A stretch of 64,000 nt of DNA from Agrococcus sp. Marseille-Q4369 (GTDB lineage: Bacteria; Actinomycetota; Actinomycetes; Actinomycetales; Microbacteriaceae). Below, in pieces: positions 19,538 to 27,621 of this stretch. The notes under the pieces are model-generated. The model did not search any database. It had not been told where the DNA came from and was given only the letters and a program-made list of their open reading frames with translations. The stretch spans positions 1,488,001 to 1,552,000 of the forward strand of contig NZ_CP070501.1 of assembly GCF_018308945.1 (NCBI RefSeq). Direction: 5' to 3'. Positions within the stretch are counted from its first letter, which is position 1, and every line of letters starts with the position of its first letter. The translations under genes and the position numbers were made by a program.

Positions 19538-20272
19538 CTATCCCTCGAGCAGCTCGAGCGACATGACGATCGCCCGGAGCGTCGCGTACTCGGGGTCGGC
19601 GACGTACTGCTGCGCGGCGTCGAGCGAGGCCACGGCCCACGGCGAGCCGTCGCCCGAGCCGCTCGCGACGACCTCGGAGCCGAAGGACACGATGCCCGCG
19701 GACGTCTCGATCGCGTTCACGATCGGGCACTGCGGCCGCTGCGCGGCGTCGGCCGGCAGCAGCCCCATGCTGAAGACCCACTGGTCGCCGAGCTGCAGCG
19801 CTGCGGCGCCGTACGCAGCGCCGGCGACGCCGTCGATCGCGACCTCCTGTCGGTCGAGGCCGAGCGTGCGCCACCCGACCGGCGTGCCGGAGCCGTCGAC
19901 GCACGTGCCGTCGCCCGTGTCGGGGTCCTCGGCGTAGCCGAGCTGCCGCTGCCCCGCGGGGCTGAGGACCTCGAGCCCGCCCGGCGCCTCGGCCACGGTC
20001 CACTCGGCCGGGATGCGGAAGGTCGCGCTGCCGCTCGGCACGGGGACCTGCTGCCAACCGGTCGTGTCGACCCCGGCGATCTCGGCCGGCAGCGACGACT
20101 CGACCTCTGGCGGCGCCTCGGCCGCGGGCGCCGTCGGCGGCGGCGCGGTGATGCCGGGCGGGATGGAGGGCCCGGCGTCGGGATCCGGCGACGGCGTGCC
20201 CGAGCAGCCGACGAGCACGAGCGCCACTCCGAGGAGGGCGAGGGGCGCGAGCGGACGGCGGAGCGGCTTCAC
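19538..20272 (-). CDS. Predicted lipoprotein A flanking hpt
   Basis: 244 residues of unknown function. Signal peptide about 1-24 ends in lipobox LVGC; a Pro/Ala/Thr-rich linker follows to about 65, then a globular domain: SATFRIPAEWTV, LSPAGQRQLGY, QWVFSMGL, CPIVNAIE, and a C-terminal SLDAAQQYVADPEYATLRAI. The gene at 20989-21705 shows the same order of motifs and is a paralogue. Three cysteines in the mature domain may form disulfides. The GTG start is fixed by GACGAT six bases upstream. Confidence 0.75.
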   Translation of the reverse strand: MKPLRRPLAPLALLGVALVLVGCSGTPSPDPDAGPSIPPGITAPPPTAPAAEAPPEVESSLPAEIAGVDTTGWQQVPVPSGSATFRIPAEWTVAEAPGGLEVLSPAGQRQLGYAEDPDTGDGTCVDGSGTPVGWRTLGLDRQEVAIDGVAGAAYGAAALQLGDQWVFSMGLLPADAAQRPQCPIVNAIETSAGIVSFGSEVVASGSGDGSPWAVASLDAAQQYVADPEYATLRAIVMSLELLEG

Positions 20273-20278
20273 GCGACC

Positions 20279-20284
20279 ATCGTC
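20279..20284 (-). promoter_or_regulatory. -10 hexamer GACGAT of lipoprotein A
   Basis: GACGAT, six bases, then the GTG at 20272; no SD. Confidence 0.45.
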
Positions 20285-20360
20285 CCAGACGCGCGCGCGA
20301 GCGCCGCTGTGAGCGCGCCGCCCTGCGGCGATCGCGCGAGCGCGACCCACGGCATCCGGC

Positions 20361-20918
20361 CTACTCGCCGGAGTAGACGTGCGGCGCCAGCACCCCGATG
20401 CCGCGCAGGTTGCGGTACTTCTCGGCGTAGTCGAGGCCGTAGCCGATGACGAACTCGTTGGGGATGTCGAAGCCGCAGTACTTCACGTCGACCTGCACCT
20501 TGAGCGCGTCGGGCTTGCGGAGCATCGTGCAGATCTCGACGGATGCGGCGCCGCGCGACTCGAGGTTGGCGCGCAGCCACGAGAGGGTCAGGCCCGAGTC
20601 GATGATGTCCTCGACGATGAGCACGTTGCGGCCGGTGAGGTCGCTGTCGAGGTCCTTCAGGATGCGGACGACGCCCGACGAGACAGTGCCCGAGCCGTAG
20701 GACGAGACCGCCATCCAGTCCATCTCGATGTGGCGCCGAAGCGCGCGGGCGAGATCGGCCATCACCATGACCGCGCCGCGCAGCACGCCGACGAGCAGGA
20801 GGTCCTTGCCCTCGTAGTCGGCCTCGATCTCGCGCGCGAGCTCCTGGAGCTTCGCGTGGAGCTCCTCCTCGGTGATGAGTGTCTTGGCGAGGTCGGCCTC
20901 GACGTGGCTGAAGTCCAT
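20361..20918 (-). CDS. hpt: Hypoxanthine phosphoribosyltransferase
   Basis: Purine salvage: hypoxanthine or guanine plus PRPP gives IMP or GMP. 185 residues. PRPP-binding motif VLIVEDIIDSGLTL (about 100-113), flexible loop SYGSGTVSSG, and base-binding region VKYCGFDIPNEFVIGYGLDYAEKYRNL. ATG at 20918 is chosen over a GTG 33 bases upstream because AGGAG stands six bases before it and homologues begin there. In most Actinobacteria hpt lies between tilS and ftsH, as here, but each side now holds a lipoprotein gene. Confidence 0.95.
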   Translation of the reverse strand: MDFSHVEADLAKTLITEEELHAKLQELAREIEADYEGKDLLLVGVLRGAVMVMADLARALRRHIEMDWMAVSSYGSGTVSSGVVRILKDLDSDLTGRNVLIVEDIIDSGLTLSWLRANLESRGAASVEICTMLRKPDALKVQVDVKYCGFDIPNEFVIGYGLDYAEKYRNLRGIGVLAPHVYSGE

Positions 20919-20988
20919 CTGCGCTCCTGGCGGTCGGCGTGGGTGAGACAAACCTACCGGCGCGCACCGCTCCTCCGGCCGTCGCGCG

Positions 20989-21705
20989 TCAGCTCGTCTC
21001 GAAGGAGCGCAGGATCTCGATGATGGTCGCGTACTCGTCCGTCTCCATGTAGGCGCGGGCGTCGTCGAGCGAGTCGATCATCCAGAGCGGGTCCTCGCGC
21101 GGCATCGAGAAGTGCGTCCCCATGCTGACCGGATGCGCGGACGACATGCCGACGAAGTAGAGCTGGCATCCCGCGCCCTCGGACCGCGTCGTGCTCGTGA
21201 TGCCGATGCCCATCTCCCATCGCTCGCCGATGGGCACGGCGACGGTCGCGATCACTGCGTCGTCCTCCTGCTCGAAGGGCATCGAAGCGGCAGGCTCGAC
21301 CGCGAGCACGTCGAACGCGAGCGGCGCCTCGCACGAGCCCCCGATGTCGGGGAACTGCGCCATGCGCAGCAGCTGCTGGCCGTTCGGGGCGGTCAGCGTG
21401 GCTGCCTCCCACGGCGGCTCGTCGGGATCCGGGTGCGGCTCGGCGGTCGCCTCGAGCGTCCAGGTCGGCGGGTAGCGGAACGAGACGCTGCCGTCGCTCG
21501 AGGCGTGCTCGAGCCAGTCGTCCGTCATGACGAGCGGGTCTGCGCTCGCGCCCGGCTCGGCCGACGGATCTGTCGGGGCACTCGCGGAGGGTGCAGCCGT
21601 GAAGGACGGCGCGGGCTCGCTCGGCGCGGGCGCGGCTGCGCCGGCGCAGCCGGTGAGCGCGAGCAGCGCGGCGACGGCGGCGGCGATCGTGACAGCGCGT
21701 GTCAT
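20989..21705 (-). CDS. Predicted lipoprotein B flanking hpt
   Basis: 238 residues, function unknown. Signal peptide about 1-21 with lipobox LTGC, then a Pro/Ser/Ala linker to about 55 and a domain parallel to lipoprotein A: SVSFRYPPTWTLEA, TAPNGQQLLRM, RWEMGIGI, CQLYFVGM, and SLDDARAYMETDEYATIIEI. The two genes appear to be a duplication with hpt between the copies; sequences have drifted far apart except for the C-terminal block. The ATG has GAGGA seven bases upstream. Confidence 0.75.
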   Translation of the reverse strand: MTRAVTIAAAVAALLALTGCAGAAAPAPSEPAPSFTAAPSASAPTDPSAEPGASADPLVMTDDWLEHASSDGSVSFRYPPTWTLEATAEPHPDPDEPPWEAATLTAPNGQQLLRMAQFPDIGGSCEAPLAFDVLAVEPAASMPFEQEDDAVIATVAVPIGERWEMGIGITSTTRSEGAGCQLYFVGMSSAHPVSMGTHFSMPREDPLWMIDSLDDARAYMETDEYATIIEILRSFETS

Positions 21706-21812
21706 GGGGGTCCTCACGGGGTGACGGAAGACATCCTCACCCGTCGTGTCCCACCGTTGCCGTCGGATCGCGCCGAAGAGGTCACGATTCCGCAACGACC
21801 GCCGAGGAGTCG

Positions 21813-22805
21813 TCAAGCGGCGACGAAGACGAGCCTGCGGCCCTCGCGCGAGACGCGGATGCCGGGGAGGTGGATCGGCCCCTGGCCGTGCCAGTCGGTG
21901 ACGAGGCGCGAGACCTCGAGCGTCTGCTGCCGCGTGAGCGCGGTGTGGAACTCGCTCTGCACCGCGAGCCGGATGATGCGCTGCCGCAGGGCAGGCGGGT
22001 TCGCACCGAGGCCGCCGACGTCGAGCGAGAGCCCGCCCTCGGCGTGCTCGACGAGGTCGCCGATCTGCTCCTGCGCGAAGTGCGCGAGCGCCTCGGCGTC
22101 CTCCCGCAGCGTGTCTGCCGTGCGGGTGAGGGCGAGCGCCACTCCCCCGCCGAGCACCTCGTCGAGCATCGGCAGCACCCGGTGCCGCACGCGCACGCGC
22201 AGGAAGCGCTCGTCGTCGTTGTGCGGGTCGCTCCACGGCTCGAGCCCCTGGTCGCGGCACGCCTGGTGCGTCGTCGCGCGCCGCACCTGCAGCAGCGGCC
22301 GCCGCAGGAAGCCGATGCGCGGGTGCATGCCCCACAGGCTCTCGGGACCAGAGCCGCGCGCGAGGCCGATGAGCACCGTCTCGGCCTGGTCGTCGAGCGT
22401 GTGCCCGAGGAGGACTGCGGATGCGCCGGTGTCCTTCCGCGCCTTGAGGAGCGCCGCGTAGCGGGCCTGACGGGCGGCCGCCTCAGGGCTCCCGTCGGGC
22501 GCGACCTGCACGGGCACGACGCGCACCGGGTCGAGGCCGAGCGCTCGCCCCTGCTCGGCCGCGCGCTCGGCGATCTCGGCGCTGCCCGCCTGCAGCTGGT
22601 GGTCGACGACGACGGCGCCGGCGCGCAGGCCGGCGCGCTGCGCCTCGAAGGCCGTCGCCCCGGCGAGCGCGAGCGAGTCGGCGCCGCCCGAGAGTGCGAC
22701 GAGCACGAGGGCGCCCTCAGGAAGGTCGGCGAGGGCCTCGCGCACCGCCCGACGCACGTCGGCGACGGCAGGCGTCAGCCGCGGTCGACGGTCGCTTTCG
22801 GGCAT
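21813..22805 (-). CDS. tilS: tRNA(Ile)-lysidine synthase
   Basis: Modifies C34 of the CAU tRNA-Ile to lysidine so that it reads AUA. 330 residues. PP-loop ATPase motif ALSGGADSLAL (about 38-48), VVDHQLQ, GHTLDDQAETVL (about 134-145), RPLLQVRR and the family motif DPHNDD with RVRVRHRVLP. The C-terminal anticodon-recognition part is short, as usual in Actinobacteria. The ATG is exactly six bases after TAAGGT. It is the first gene of the minus-strand core cluster and is divergent from ppa, with only 47 bp between the two starts. Confidence 0.93.
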   Translation of the reverse strand: MPESDRRPRLTPAVADVRRAVREALADLPEGALVLVALSGGADSLALAGATAFEAQRAGLRAGAVVVDHQLQAGSAEIAERAAEQGRALGLDPVRVVPVQVAPDGSPEAAARQARYAALLKARKDTGASAVLLGHTLDDQAETVLIGLARGSGPESLWGMHPRIGFLRRPLLQVRRATTHQACRDQGLEPWSDPHNDDERFLRVRVRHRVLPMLDEVLGGGVALALTRTADTLREDAEALAHFAQEQIGDLVEHAEGGLSLDVGGLGANPPALRQRIIRLAVQSEFHTALTRQQTLEVSRLVTDWHGQGPIHLPGIRVSREGRRLVFVAA

Positions 22806-22811
22806 GAAGTA

Positions 22812-22817
22812 ACCTTA
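22812..22817 (-). promoter_or_regulatory. -10 hexamer TAAGGT of tilS
   Basis: TAAGGT, six bases, ATG at 22805. Lies in the 47-bp tilS/ppa divergent region. Confidence 0.6.
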
Positions 22818-22852
22818 TGCCGATTCCTCACCCCCACGAGAAGGAGCCGCTC

Positions 22853-23398
22853 TTGGCCGCCTACGACGTCGTCATCGAGATCCCGAAGGGGAGCCGCAAC
22901 AAGTACGAGGTCGATCACGAGACGGGCCGCGTCTACCTCGACCGGGTGCTGTTCACGACCTTCGTCTACCCGACCGACTACGGCTTCTTCGAGGGCACGC
23001 TCGGCCTCGACGGCGACCCGGTCGACGCGCTCGTGCTGCTCGAGTACCCGGTGCCGCCGGGCGTCTTCGTGCGCGTGCGCCCCGTCGGCCAGCTCAACAT
23101 GGAGGACGACGGCGGCATCGACACGAAGGTCATCTGCGTGCTCGAGAAGGACCCGCGCTGGGCGCACATCCAGGACATCGCCGACGTGCCGCAGCAGATC
23201 CGCGACGAGATCGAGCACTTCTTCCTGCACTACAAGGACCTCGAGCCCGGCAAGTGGGCGAAGCTCGGCGACTGGGAGGGCGCGGAGGCCGCCGAGGCGA
23301 CCGTGCAGGCCGGCCTCGCCGCCTTCGACGCCGAGCACGGCGACCAGAGCGGCGAGGGCGTCGAGAAGCCCGAGGGCGGCCGCGACGTCACCGACTGA
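22853..23398 (+). CDS. ppa: Inorganic pyrophosphatase (family I)
   Basis: Hydrolyses pyrophosphate to phosphate, driving biosynthetic reactions. 181 residues. Family signature: [12 protein letters not shown] (about 9-20), [23 protein letters not shown] with the metal aspartates (about 41-63), and [16 protein letters not shown] Glu/Gly-rich tail of about 20 residues follows. The TTG at 22853 (encoding AAYDVV next) matches the usual actinobacterial N-terminus and has AAGGAG six bases upstream; an in-frame ATG at 22817 has no SD and would add 12 residues. Confidence 0.93.
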   Translation: MAAYDVVIEIPKGSRNKYEVDHETGRVYLDRVLFTTFVYPTDYGFFEGTLGLDGDPVDALVLLEYPVPPGVFVRVRPVGQLNMEDDGGIDTKVICVLEKDPRWAHIQDIADVPQQIRDEIEHFFLHYKDLEPGKWAKLGDWEGAEAAEATVQAGLAAFDAEHGDQSGEGVEKPEGGRDVTD

Positions 23399-23410
23399 CA
23401 CCGATCGACC

Positions 23411-23444
23411 GAAGAGGGGCGCACCGCGAGGTGCGCCCCTCTTC
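23411..23444. terminator. Bidirectional hairpin between ppa and M23 gene
   Basis: A perfect 15-bp stem (23411-23425 with 23430-23444) closed by the GNRA tetraloop GCGA, between the convergent stops of ppa and the peptidase. No T-run follows on either strand. Confidence 0.75.
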
Positions 23445-23509
23445 GCGTCTGCACGCTCCGATGGCTGAGCCGCTCCGCGCCCGCAGGGCGCTGAGCGTGT
23501 CGAAGCCCG

Positions 23510-24943
23510 TCAGCGCAGGTAGACGCCCCGCGCGTTGAGGAACGGCTCCGGGTTCACGAGCCCGCCGTTCACGCGCACCTGGAAGTGCAGGTGGCATCCG
23601 GTCACGTGGCCGGTGCGGCCCTCGTAGCCGACGACCTGGCCCCGGCTCACGCGGGCGCCGTAGCCGACGCTCGCGGGCTGCGACATGTGGGCGTACTCGG
23701 TCTGGATGCCGCCGCCGTGGTTGATGTAGAGGATGTTCGCGCCGTAGATGTCACGACCGCGGAAGACGACCGTGCCTGCCGCCGCGGCGTAGATGGGTGC
23801 CCCGCAGCCCGCAGCGATGTCGATGCCGGCGTGGAGCTTGCGCCCCAGCACGCCGACCGGGTCGTTGCGCCAGCCGTAGGCGGAGGTGAACCGGCCGTAC
23901 ATCGGGGTCTGCCAACCGCTGCTCGCAGGCGGCGCCACGGGCACCGTGCCACCGCCGCCTGAGCCGCCGCTAGAACCGCCGCCGGAGCCTCCGCCCGATC
24001 CGCTGGAACCGGCAGCCGCAGCGGCTCGAGCCGCCTCCTCGGCGAGTCGTCTCGCCTCGGCCTCGGCGGCCGCCCGGGCAGCCGCCGCGCGGCGCTCCTC
24101 CTCGATGCGACGGAGTCGCTCCTGCTCTGCCAGCCACGCCCGGTGGCGCTGGCCCGCCTGGTAGTCGGCCTCGGTCGCTGCGCGGTTCTCCTCGAGCACC
24201 GCGAGCTGCGCCTCGAGCTGCGCCCGGTGCTCCTGCTCTCGGGCAACCGCCGCCTCAGCGGCGACGGCGGCGTCGGCCGCAGCGGCGAAGGCGGCGTCGG
24301 CCGCCTCCTTGAGCTCCTGCAGCGCATCGCGGGCGACGACCGCTTGCGCCTGGAGCGCCGACGCGGTGTTGGCGTCCTGCTGGGCCTGCTCGTAGAGCGA
24401 GTCGGCCGTGCCGGCGACGCGGTCCATGAGGTCGAGCCGGTAGAGCCAGGTGTCGGCGGAGCCGGGGTTGGCGAAGAGCTCGGCGCTCATGTCGCCCGTG
24501 CCGCCCGTGCGGGCGAGCTGCGCGGCGAGCTGGCCCGCGGCGAGCTCCGACTCATCAGCCCGCGCGAACGCGTCGTCGGCCTGCTGCTGCAGCCGCTCGG
24601 CGACCGCGACGGCCTCGTCGTACACGCGCTGCGCCTCGATGGCCTCGGCGGCCTTCTGGTCGGCGAAGGCGCGGGCGCTCGCGAGCTCGCTCTCGAGCTG
24701 CCCGATGAGCCCGCGGATGTCGGCGATCTGCTGGTTCTTCGCGACCTCATTGCCGCGCGCCTGCTCGACCTCGGCCCACGTCGGGAAGCCGTACTCGTCG
24801 ACCGCCTCGGCCGACGGCACGACCGGGACGACGAAGCCGACCACGAGAGCCGCGACCGCGACCGTCGTCGCGAACGCTCGGCGGTAGCCGCGCAGATGGG
24901 CGCGGCCCCGTGCGACTCGGGCCGACTGGTCGGGCTCGTGCAT
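23510..24943 (-). CDS. Secreted M23 peptidase with coiled-coil region
   Basis: 477 residues. Signal or anchor segment about 28-50 (ATTVAVAALVVGFVVP), an Ala/Glu/Gln-rich coiled coil (about 60-310, EnvC/NlpC-partner style), a Gly/Ser linker (about 315-340), and a LytM/M23 domain with metal motifs HAGIDI and HLHFQV plus AYGWRNDP. All M23 zinc ligands appear present, so it is probably an active endopeptidase for septal or wall remodelling, like RipA-partner or EnvC-type proteins. ATG at 24943 has AGGAG; an upstream ATG at 24982 in frame lacks one and only adds 13 residues. The nearby CTAG-TTG-CTAG palindrome at 25028-25038 may mark its promoter. Confidence 0.9.
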   Translation of the reverse strand: MHEPDQSARVARGRAHLRGYRRAFATTVAVAALVVGFVVPVVPSAEAVDEYGFPTWAEVEQARGNEVAKNQQIADIRGLIGQLESELASARAFADQKAAEAIEAQRVYDEAVAVAERLQQQADDAFARADESELAAGQLAAQLARTGGTGDMSAELFANPGSADTWLYRLDLMDRVAGTADSLYEQAQQDANTASALQAQAVVARDALQELKEAADAAFAAAADAAVAAEAAVAREQEHRAQLEAQLAVLEENRAATEADYQAGQRHRAWLAEQERLRRIEEERRAAAARAAAEAEARRLAEEAARAAAAAGSSGSGGGSGGGSSGGSGGGGTVPVAPPASSGWQTPMYGRFTSAYGWRNDPVGVLGRKLHAGIDIAAGCGAPIYAAAAGTVVFRGRDIYGANILYINHGGGIQTEYAHMSQPASVGYGARVSRGQVVGYEGRTGHVTGCHLHFQVRVNGGLVNPEPFLNARGVYLR

Positions 24944-25105
24944 CTCGCTCCTGCCGCAGCGCAGGGCTGCTGAAGACTCCATCGTGCACCCCGAATGCGC
25001 GTGGGCAACGACACAACGGAAGCAACCCTAGCAACTAGCATGTTCGACCTGAAGGTTGGCATTCGACGGATGCGATGAGGCGTGTCGCCCTGGAGCGGCG
25101 TCGGT

Positions 25106-25134
25106 TTGCACGCACCCCGGGTCTCATGTAACGT
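25106..25134 (+). promoter_or_regulatory. Promoter of the tRNA cluster
   Basis: TTGCAC (25106-25111) and TAACGT (25129-25134) are separated by 17 bp, about 30 bases before tRNA-Glu. This is the clearest two-box sigma-70-type promoter in the window. Confidence 0.6.
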
Positions 25135-25165
25135 TTCCCCTCGGTAGTCATGTGCTCCGGCGCAT

Positions 25166-25238
25166 GGCCCCATCGTTTAGCGGCCTAGGACACCGCCCTT
25201 TCACGGCGGCAGCACGGGTTCGAATCCCGTTGGGGTCA
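25166..25238 (+). tRNA. tRNA-Glu (TTC)
   Basis: Cloverleaf folds: acceptor GGCCCCA/TGGGGTC, anticodon stem CCGCC/GGCGG with loop CTTTCAC (anticodon TTC), T arm ACGGG-TTCGAAT-CCCGT, discriminator A. CCA is not encoded. First of three tRNAs in one transcript. Confidence 0.95.
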
Positions 25239-25279
25239 CTCACTCGCGGATTCGTCTGTACGATGGGGACTACCGGAAT

Positions 25280-25354
25280 GGCCCTGTAGCGCAGTTTGGT
25301 TAGCGCGCCGCCCTGTCACGGCGGAGGTCGCGGGTTCAAGTCCCGTCAGGGTCG
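25280..25354 (+). tRNA. tRNA-Asp (GTC)
   Basis: Acceptor GGCCCTG/CAGGGTC with discriminator G, as expected for Asp; anticodon stem CCGCC/GGCGG, loop CTGTCAC (anticodon GTC); T arm CGGG-TTCAAGT-CCCG. CCA not encoded. Followed by a GNRA hairpin. Confidence 0.95.
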
Positions 25355-25364
25355 CCATTGCCCT

Positions 25365-25386
25365 GGCCCTCTCGAGAGAGAGGGCC
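25365..25386 (+). terminator. Hairpin between tRNA-Asp and tRNA-Phe
   Basis: GGCCCTCTC and GAGAGGGCC form a perfect 9-bp stem with GNRA loop GAGA, then TTGTGC. May end the Glu-Asp transcript or separate tRNA precursors. Confidence 0.55.
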
Positions 25387-25431
25387 TTGTGCAAGGGCGG
25401 GCGAGAGCCCGCCTCGGCTCCTCGAGAGCCT

Positions 25432-25507
25432 GGCTCTGTAGCTCAGTTGGTAGAGCGTTCGACTGAAAATCGAAAGGTCACCGGATCGATGCCGGTCGGA
25501 GCCACCA
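25432..25507 (+). tRNA. tRNA-Phe (GAA), CCA encoded
   Basis: Acceptor GGCTCTG/CGGAGCC (G-T tolerated), D arm GCTC/GAGC, anticodon stem TTCGA/TCGAA with loop CTGAAAA (anticodon GAA), discriminator A and an encoded CCA. The T arm is ACCGG-ATCGATG-CCGGT: position 54 is A instead of the near-universal T, otherwise the fold is normal. Confidence 0.93.
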
Positions 25508-25512
25508 TCGAC

Positions 25513-25536
25513 AAGCCCCCGCCTCGGCGGGGGCTT
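25513..25536. terminator. Terminator after tRNA-Phe
   Basis: AAGCCCCCGCC and GGCGGGGGCTT form an 11-bp stem around a tiny loop, six bases after the CCA. It lies between convergent genes and can serve both, including the oxidoreductase ending at 25562. Confidence 0.8.
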
Positions 25537-25561
25537 CGTCGTTCGGCGGGCAGCGGAGGCG

Positions 25562-26239
25562 TCAGTCGCCGATGAGCGCCCGGAGCGTCGGCGCGTCCTC
25601 GTTCGCTCCGAATGCCGGGAAGCCCGGCTGCAGCCGCAGGCCTGCTGCGAGCGAGTCGAGCACGACCGGATCGAAGCCGAAGTCGTCGACGAGCTGCGCC
25701 ACGAGCCGCACATCCTCCGGGCTGTCGCCCGCGACGGCGATCGCGCGCCGCTGCGGGCTCCCGGCCGAGCGCGGCCAGTCGGCGAGGTCGTGGTAGCCCA
25801 TGTGGTTGAACGCCTTCACGACGCGCGACTCGGGCAGGAACTCCTGCACGATGGTGCTCGTCGGCCGCTCGGGGTCGGTGAACTCGTCGCGGAGGCCGTC
25901 GGTCTCCCACCAGTAGTTCATGGCGTCGACGACGACCTTGCCGCGCAGCGCCTCGACCGGCAGCCGGTCGTACTGGCCGAGCGGCAGCGCGAGGATCACG
26001 AGGTCGGCCTGTGCCGCGGCATCGGCGGCGAGCATGGGCTCGGCGCCCGGCGCCATGTACTCCGCGATGAGGCGGATGCGCTGGGGCGAGCCCGAGGCGG
26101 CGATGAGCGTGCGATGCCCCGCGGCGAGCGAGAGGCGCGCGAGCACCGTACCGATCTTGCCGACCCCGAGGATGCCGATGGTGAGCGTCTCGCGCGGTCG
26201 CTCGGCGTCGGCGATGCTCGATGCGACCGTGTGCGTCAT
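25562..26239 (-). CDS. NADP-binding F420-reductase-like oxidoreductase
   Basis: 225 residues. N-terminal dinucleotide fold [15 protein letters not shown] (about 22-36), then [11 protein letters not shown], a conserved VVDAMNYWW, and [13 protein letters not shown]. The pattern resembles NADPH:F420 oxidoreductase / YueD-type NADP coenzyme proteins, but whether the hydride acceptor is F420 cannot be told. ATG at 26239 has GAGGAG about nine bases upstream; an earlier in-frame ATG would run across the divergent DGPF gene. No operon partners. Confidence 0.78.
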   Translation of the reverse strand: MTHTVASSIADAERPRETLTIGILGVGKIGTVLARLSLAAGHRTLIAASGSPQRIRLIAEYMAPGAEPMLAADAAAQADLVILALPLGQYDRLPVEALRGKVVVDAMNYWWETDGLRDEFTDPERPTSTIVQEFLPESRVVKAFNHMGYHDLADWPRSAGSPQRRAIAVAGDSPEDVRLVAQLVDDFGFDPVVLDSLAAGLRLQPGFPAFGANEDAPTLRALIGD

Positions 26240-26447
26240 GCGGGTGCTCTCCTCGTCGTGCGGATCTCGCGTCGTGTCGACCCGAGTGTGCCAACGCCCC
26301 CTGAGGGTTCCCCATTCCGCCCGGACGCGCTCGACGCCTTCCCTGAGCGGCGTCGCCGGCGGATCATGACCGCGGGTGTCGTATCCGGCGCCTCCCGTTC
26401 GTAGATCACGTGAGGCGGTCGATGGGGCCGCTCGAGAGGAGACAGTG

Positions 26448-26834
26448 ATGGCGCAGTACTTGATCGCGTTCAACGACGAGTGGGTCCCGGCGCACACCGC
26501 CGAGGAGCTGCGTGCGAAGAGCACAGCCTCCGGTGCCGTGATCGCGCAGATGCAGCAGGCAGGCGTCTACGTGTTCGGGGACGGCGGGCTCGACGCATCC
26601 ACCGTCGTCTGCAGCGTCGAGAGCCGGGACGGCGAGCCCGTCTTCACCGACGGGCCCTACGTCGAGACGAAGGAGCACCTCGGCGGCTTCGCGGTGATCG
26701 ACGTGCCGGACGACGAGACCGCGCGCTATTGGGCGGGCCGGCTCGCCGTGGCGCTCGACTGGCCGCAGGAGGTGCACCGCTTCCCCTCCGGCATGGCCGA
26801 GATCGTGGAGCGGCACGCGCAGGACCGCGACTGA
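26448..26834 (+). CDS. DGPF/YCII-domain protein 1
   Basis: 128 residues of the DGPF (YCII-related) family. Shows the hallmark [21 protein letters not shown] (about 65-85). Small cytosolic dimers of this family are linked to ECF sigma factors of the ECF42 group in Actinobacteria; their biochemical role is not known. SD GAGGAGA precedes the ATG. The second DGPF gene follows one base after its stop, then the broken sigma gene. Confidence 0.88.
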   Translation: MAQYLIAFNDEWVPAHTAEELRAKSTASGAVIAQMQQAGVYVFGDGGLDASTVVCSVESRDGEPVFTDGPYVETKEHLGGFAVIDVPDDETARYWAGRLAVALDWPQEVHRFPSGMAEIVERHAQDRD

Positions 26835-26835
26835 G

Positions 26836-27222
26836 ATGGCGCGCTACCTGCTCTCGGTCTTCGGCCCAGCGGTGCGCGAGCCGTTCGGCGAGTACGGGTC
26901 GAGGGAGGCGATGCGGGAGGCGATGGCCGAGACCGGTGCGTTCAACGCGCGGCTCGAGCAGGCGGGCCGCCTCCTCTTCGCCGACGGCCTCGCCGAGGCG
27001 ACGACCGCGACGACCGTCGACGGCCGTGGCGATCGGCCCATCGTCACCGACGGTCCCTACCTCGAGTCGAAGGAGCACCTCGGTGGCTTCTGGGTCATCG
27101 AGGCAGCCCATCTCGACGAGGCGATCGCGATCGCCGCGGAGGGGTCGAGGGCGTGTCGCAACCCCGTCGAGGTGCGCCCGTTCAACTCGGCGGAGTCCGT
27201 CCGGGCCGCGCTCGACGCGTGA
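26836..27222 (+). CDS. DGPF/YCII-domain protein 2
   Basis: 128 residues, paralogue of the preceding gene with VTDGPYLESKEHLGGFWVIEA (about 75-95). Starts with ATG one base after the previous stop and ends in GTGA that overlaps the following sigma-factor start. Such tandem DGPF copies ahead of an ECF42 sigma gene are a known arrangement. With the sigma gene damaged, any autoregulation should be lost. Confidence 0.87.
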   Translation: MARYLLSVFGPAVREPFGEYGSREAMREAMAETGAFNARLEQAGRLLFADGLAEATTATTVDGRGDRPIVTDGPYLESKEHLGGFWVIEAAHLDEAIAIAAEGSRACRNPVEVRPFNSAESVRAALDA

Positions 27223-27608
27223 TCGACCAGGCCGGCCTCGCGATCGCCCGCGCCCACCGCTCCGAGTGGTCGCGGGTGGTCGCCGGGCTCGCCCGCCGCT
27301 TCGGGGACCTCGACCTCACGGAGGCCGCCGCGGGCGAGGCCTTCCTCGCGGCGGTCGAGCGCTGGCCTCGGGAGGGCGTGCGGCCCAACCCCGGCGGCTG
27401 GCTCACGACGACCGCGACCCGGCGCGCGATCGACCGGCTGCGCCGCGATGGGCAGCGGCACGGCAAGCACGAGGCGGCGCTCATGGTCTTCGACGGCTCC
27501 CCTCCCGAGCCGACCGGCGCGGTCGCCTACGACCGGGCGCTCGAGCTCACGAGCAATGCCGGCGAGCGTGCCTACCTCGCCCGGCGGCGCGACGAGCTCG
27601 ACGAGTGA
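27219..27608 (+). pseudogene. Internally deleted ECF42-type sigma factor
   Basis: The frame opens with a clean sigma region 2 (EWSRVVAGLARRFGDLDLTEAA, then PNPGGWLTTTATRRAIDRLRR, to about residue 78) but residue about 95 onward jumps to the extreme C-terminus of the family (AVAYDRALELTSN, ERAYLARRR). Normal ECF42 proteins are about 400 residues and contain region 4 and a TPR-like extension; this one has 129. Both ends stay in frame, so the loss is an in-frame deletion of roughly 270-290 codons. The product has no region 4 and cannot recognise a -35 box. The GTG start overlaps the DGPF stop. Confidence 0.75.
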
Positions 27609-27621
27609 TCGCGCGCGCCGG

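Noticed and set aside
22817-22852. ppa start at ATG 22817
   Set aside because: No SD there, while the TTG at 22853 has AAGGAG at proper spacing and gives the conserved N-terminus.
25562-26524. Longer oxidoreductase starting at 26524
   Set aside because: It would run through the divergent DGPF gene; the family N-terminus and an SD support the ATG at 26239.
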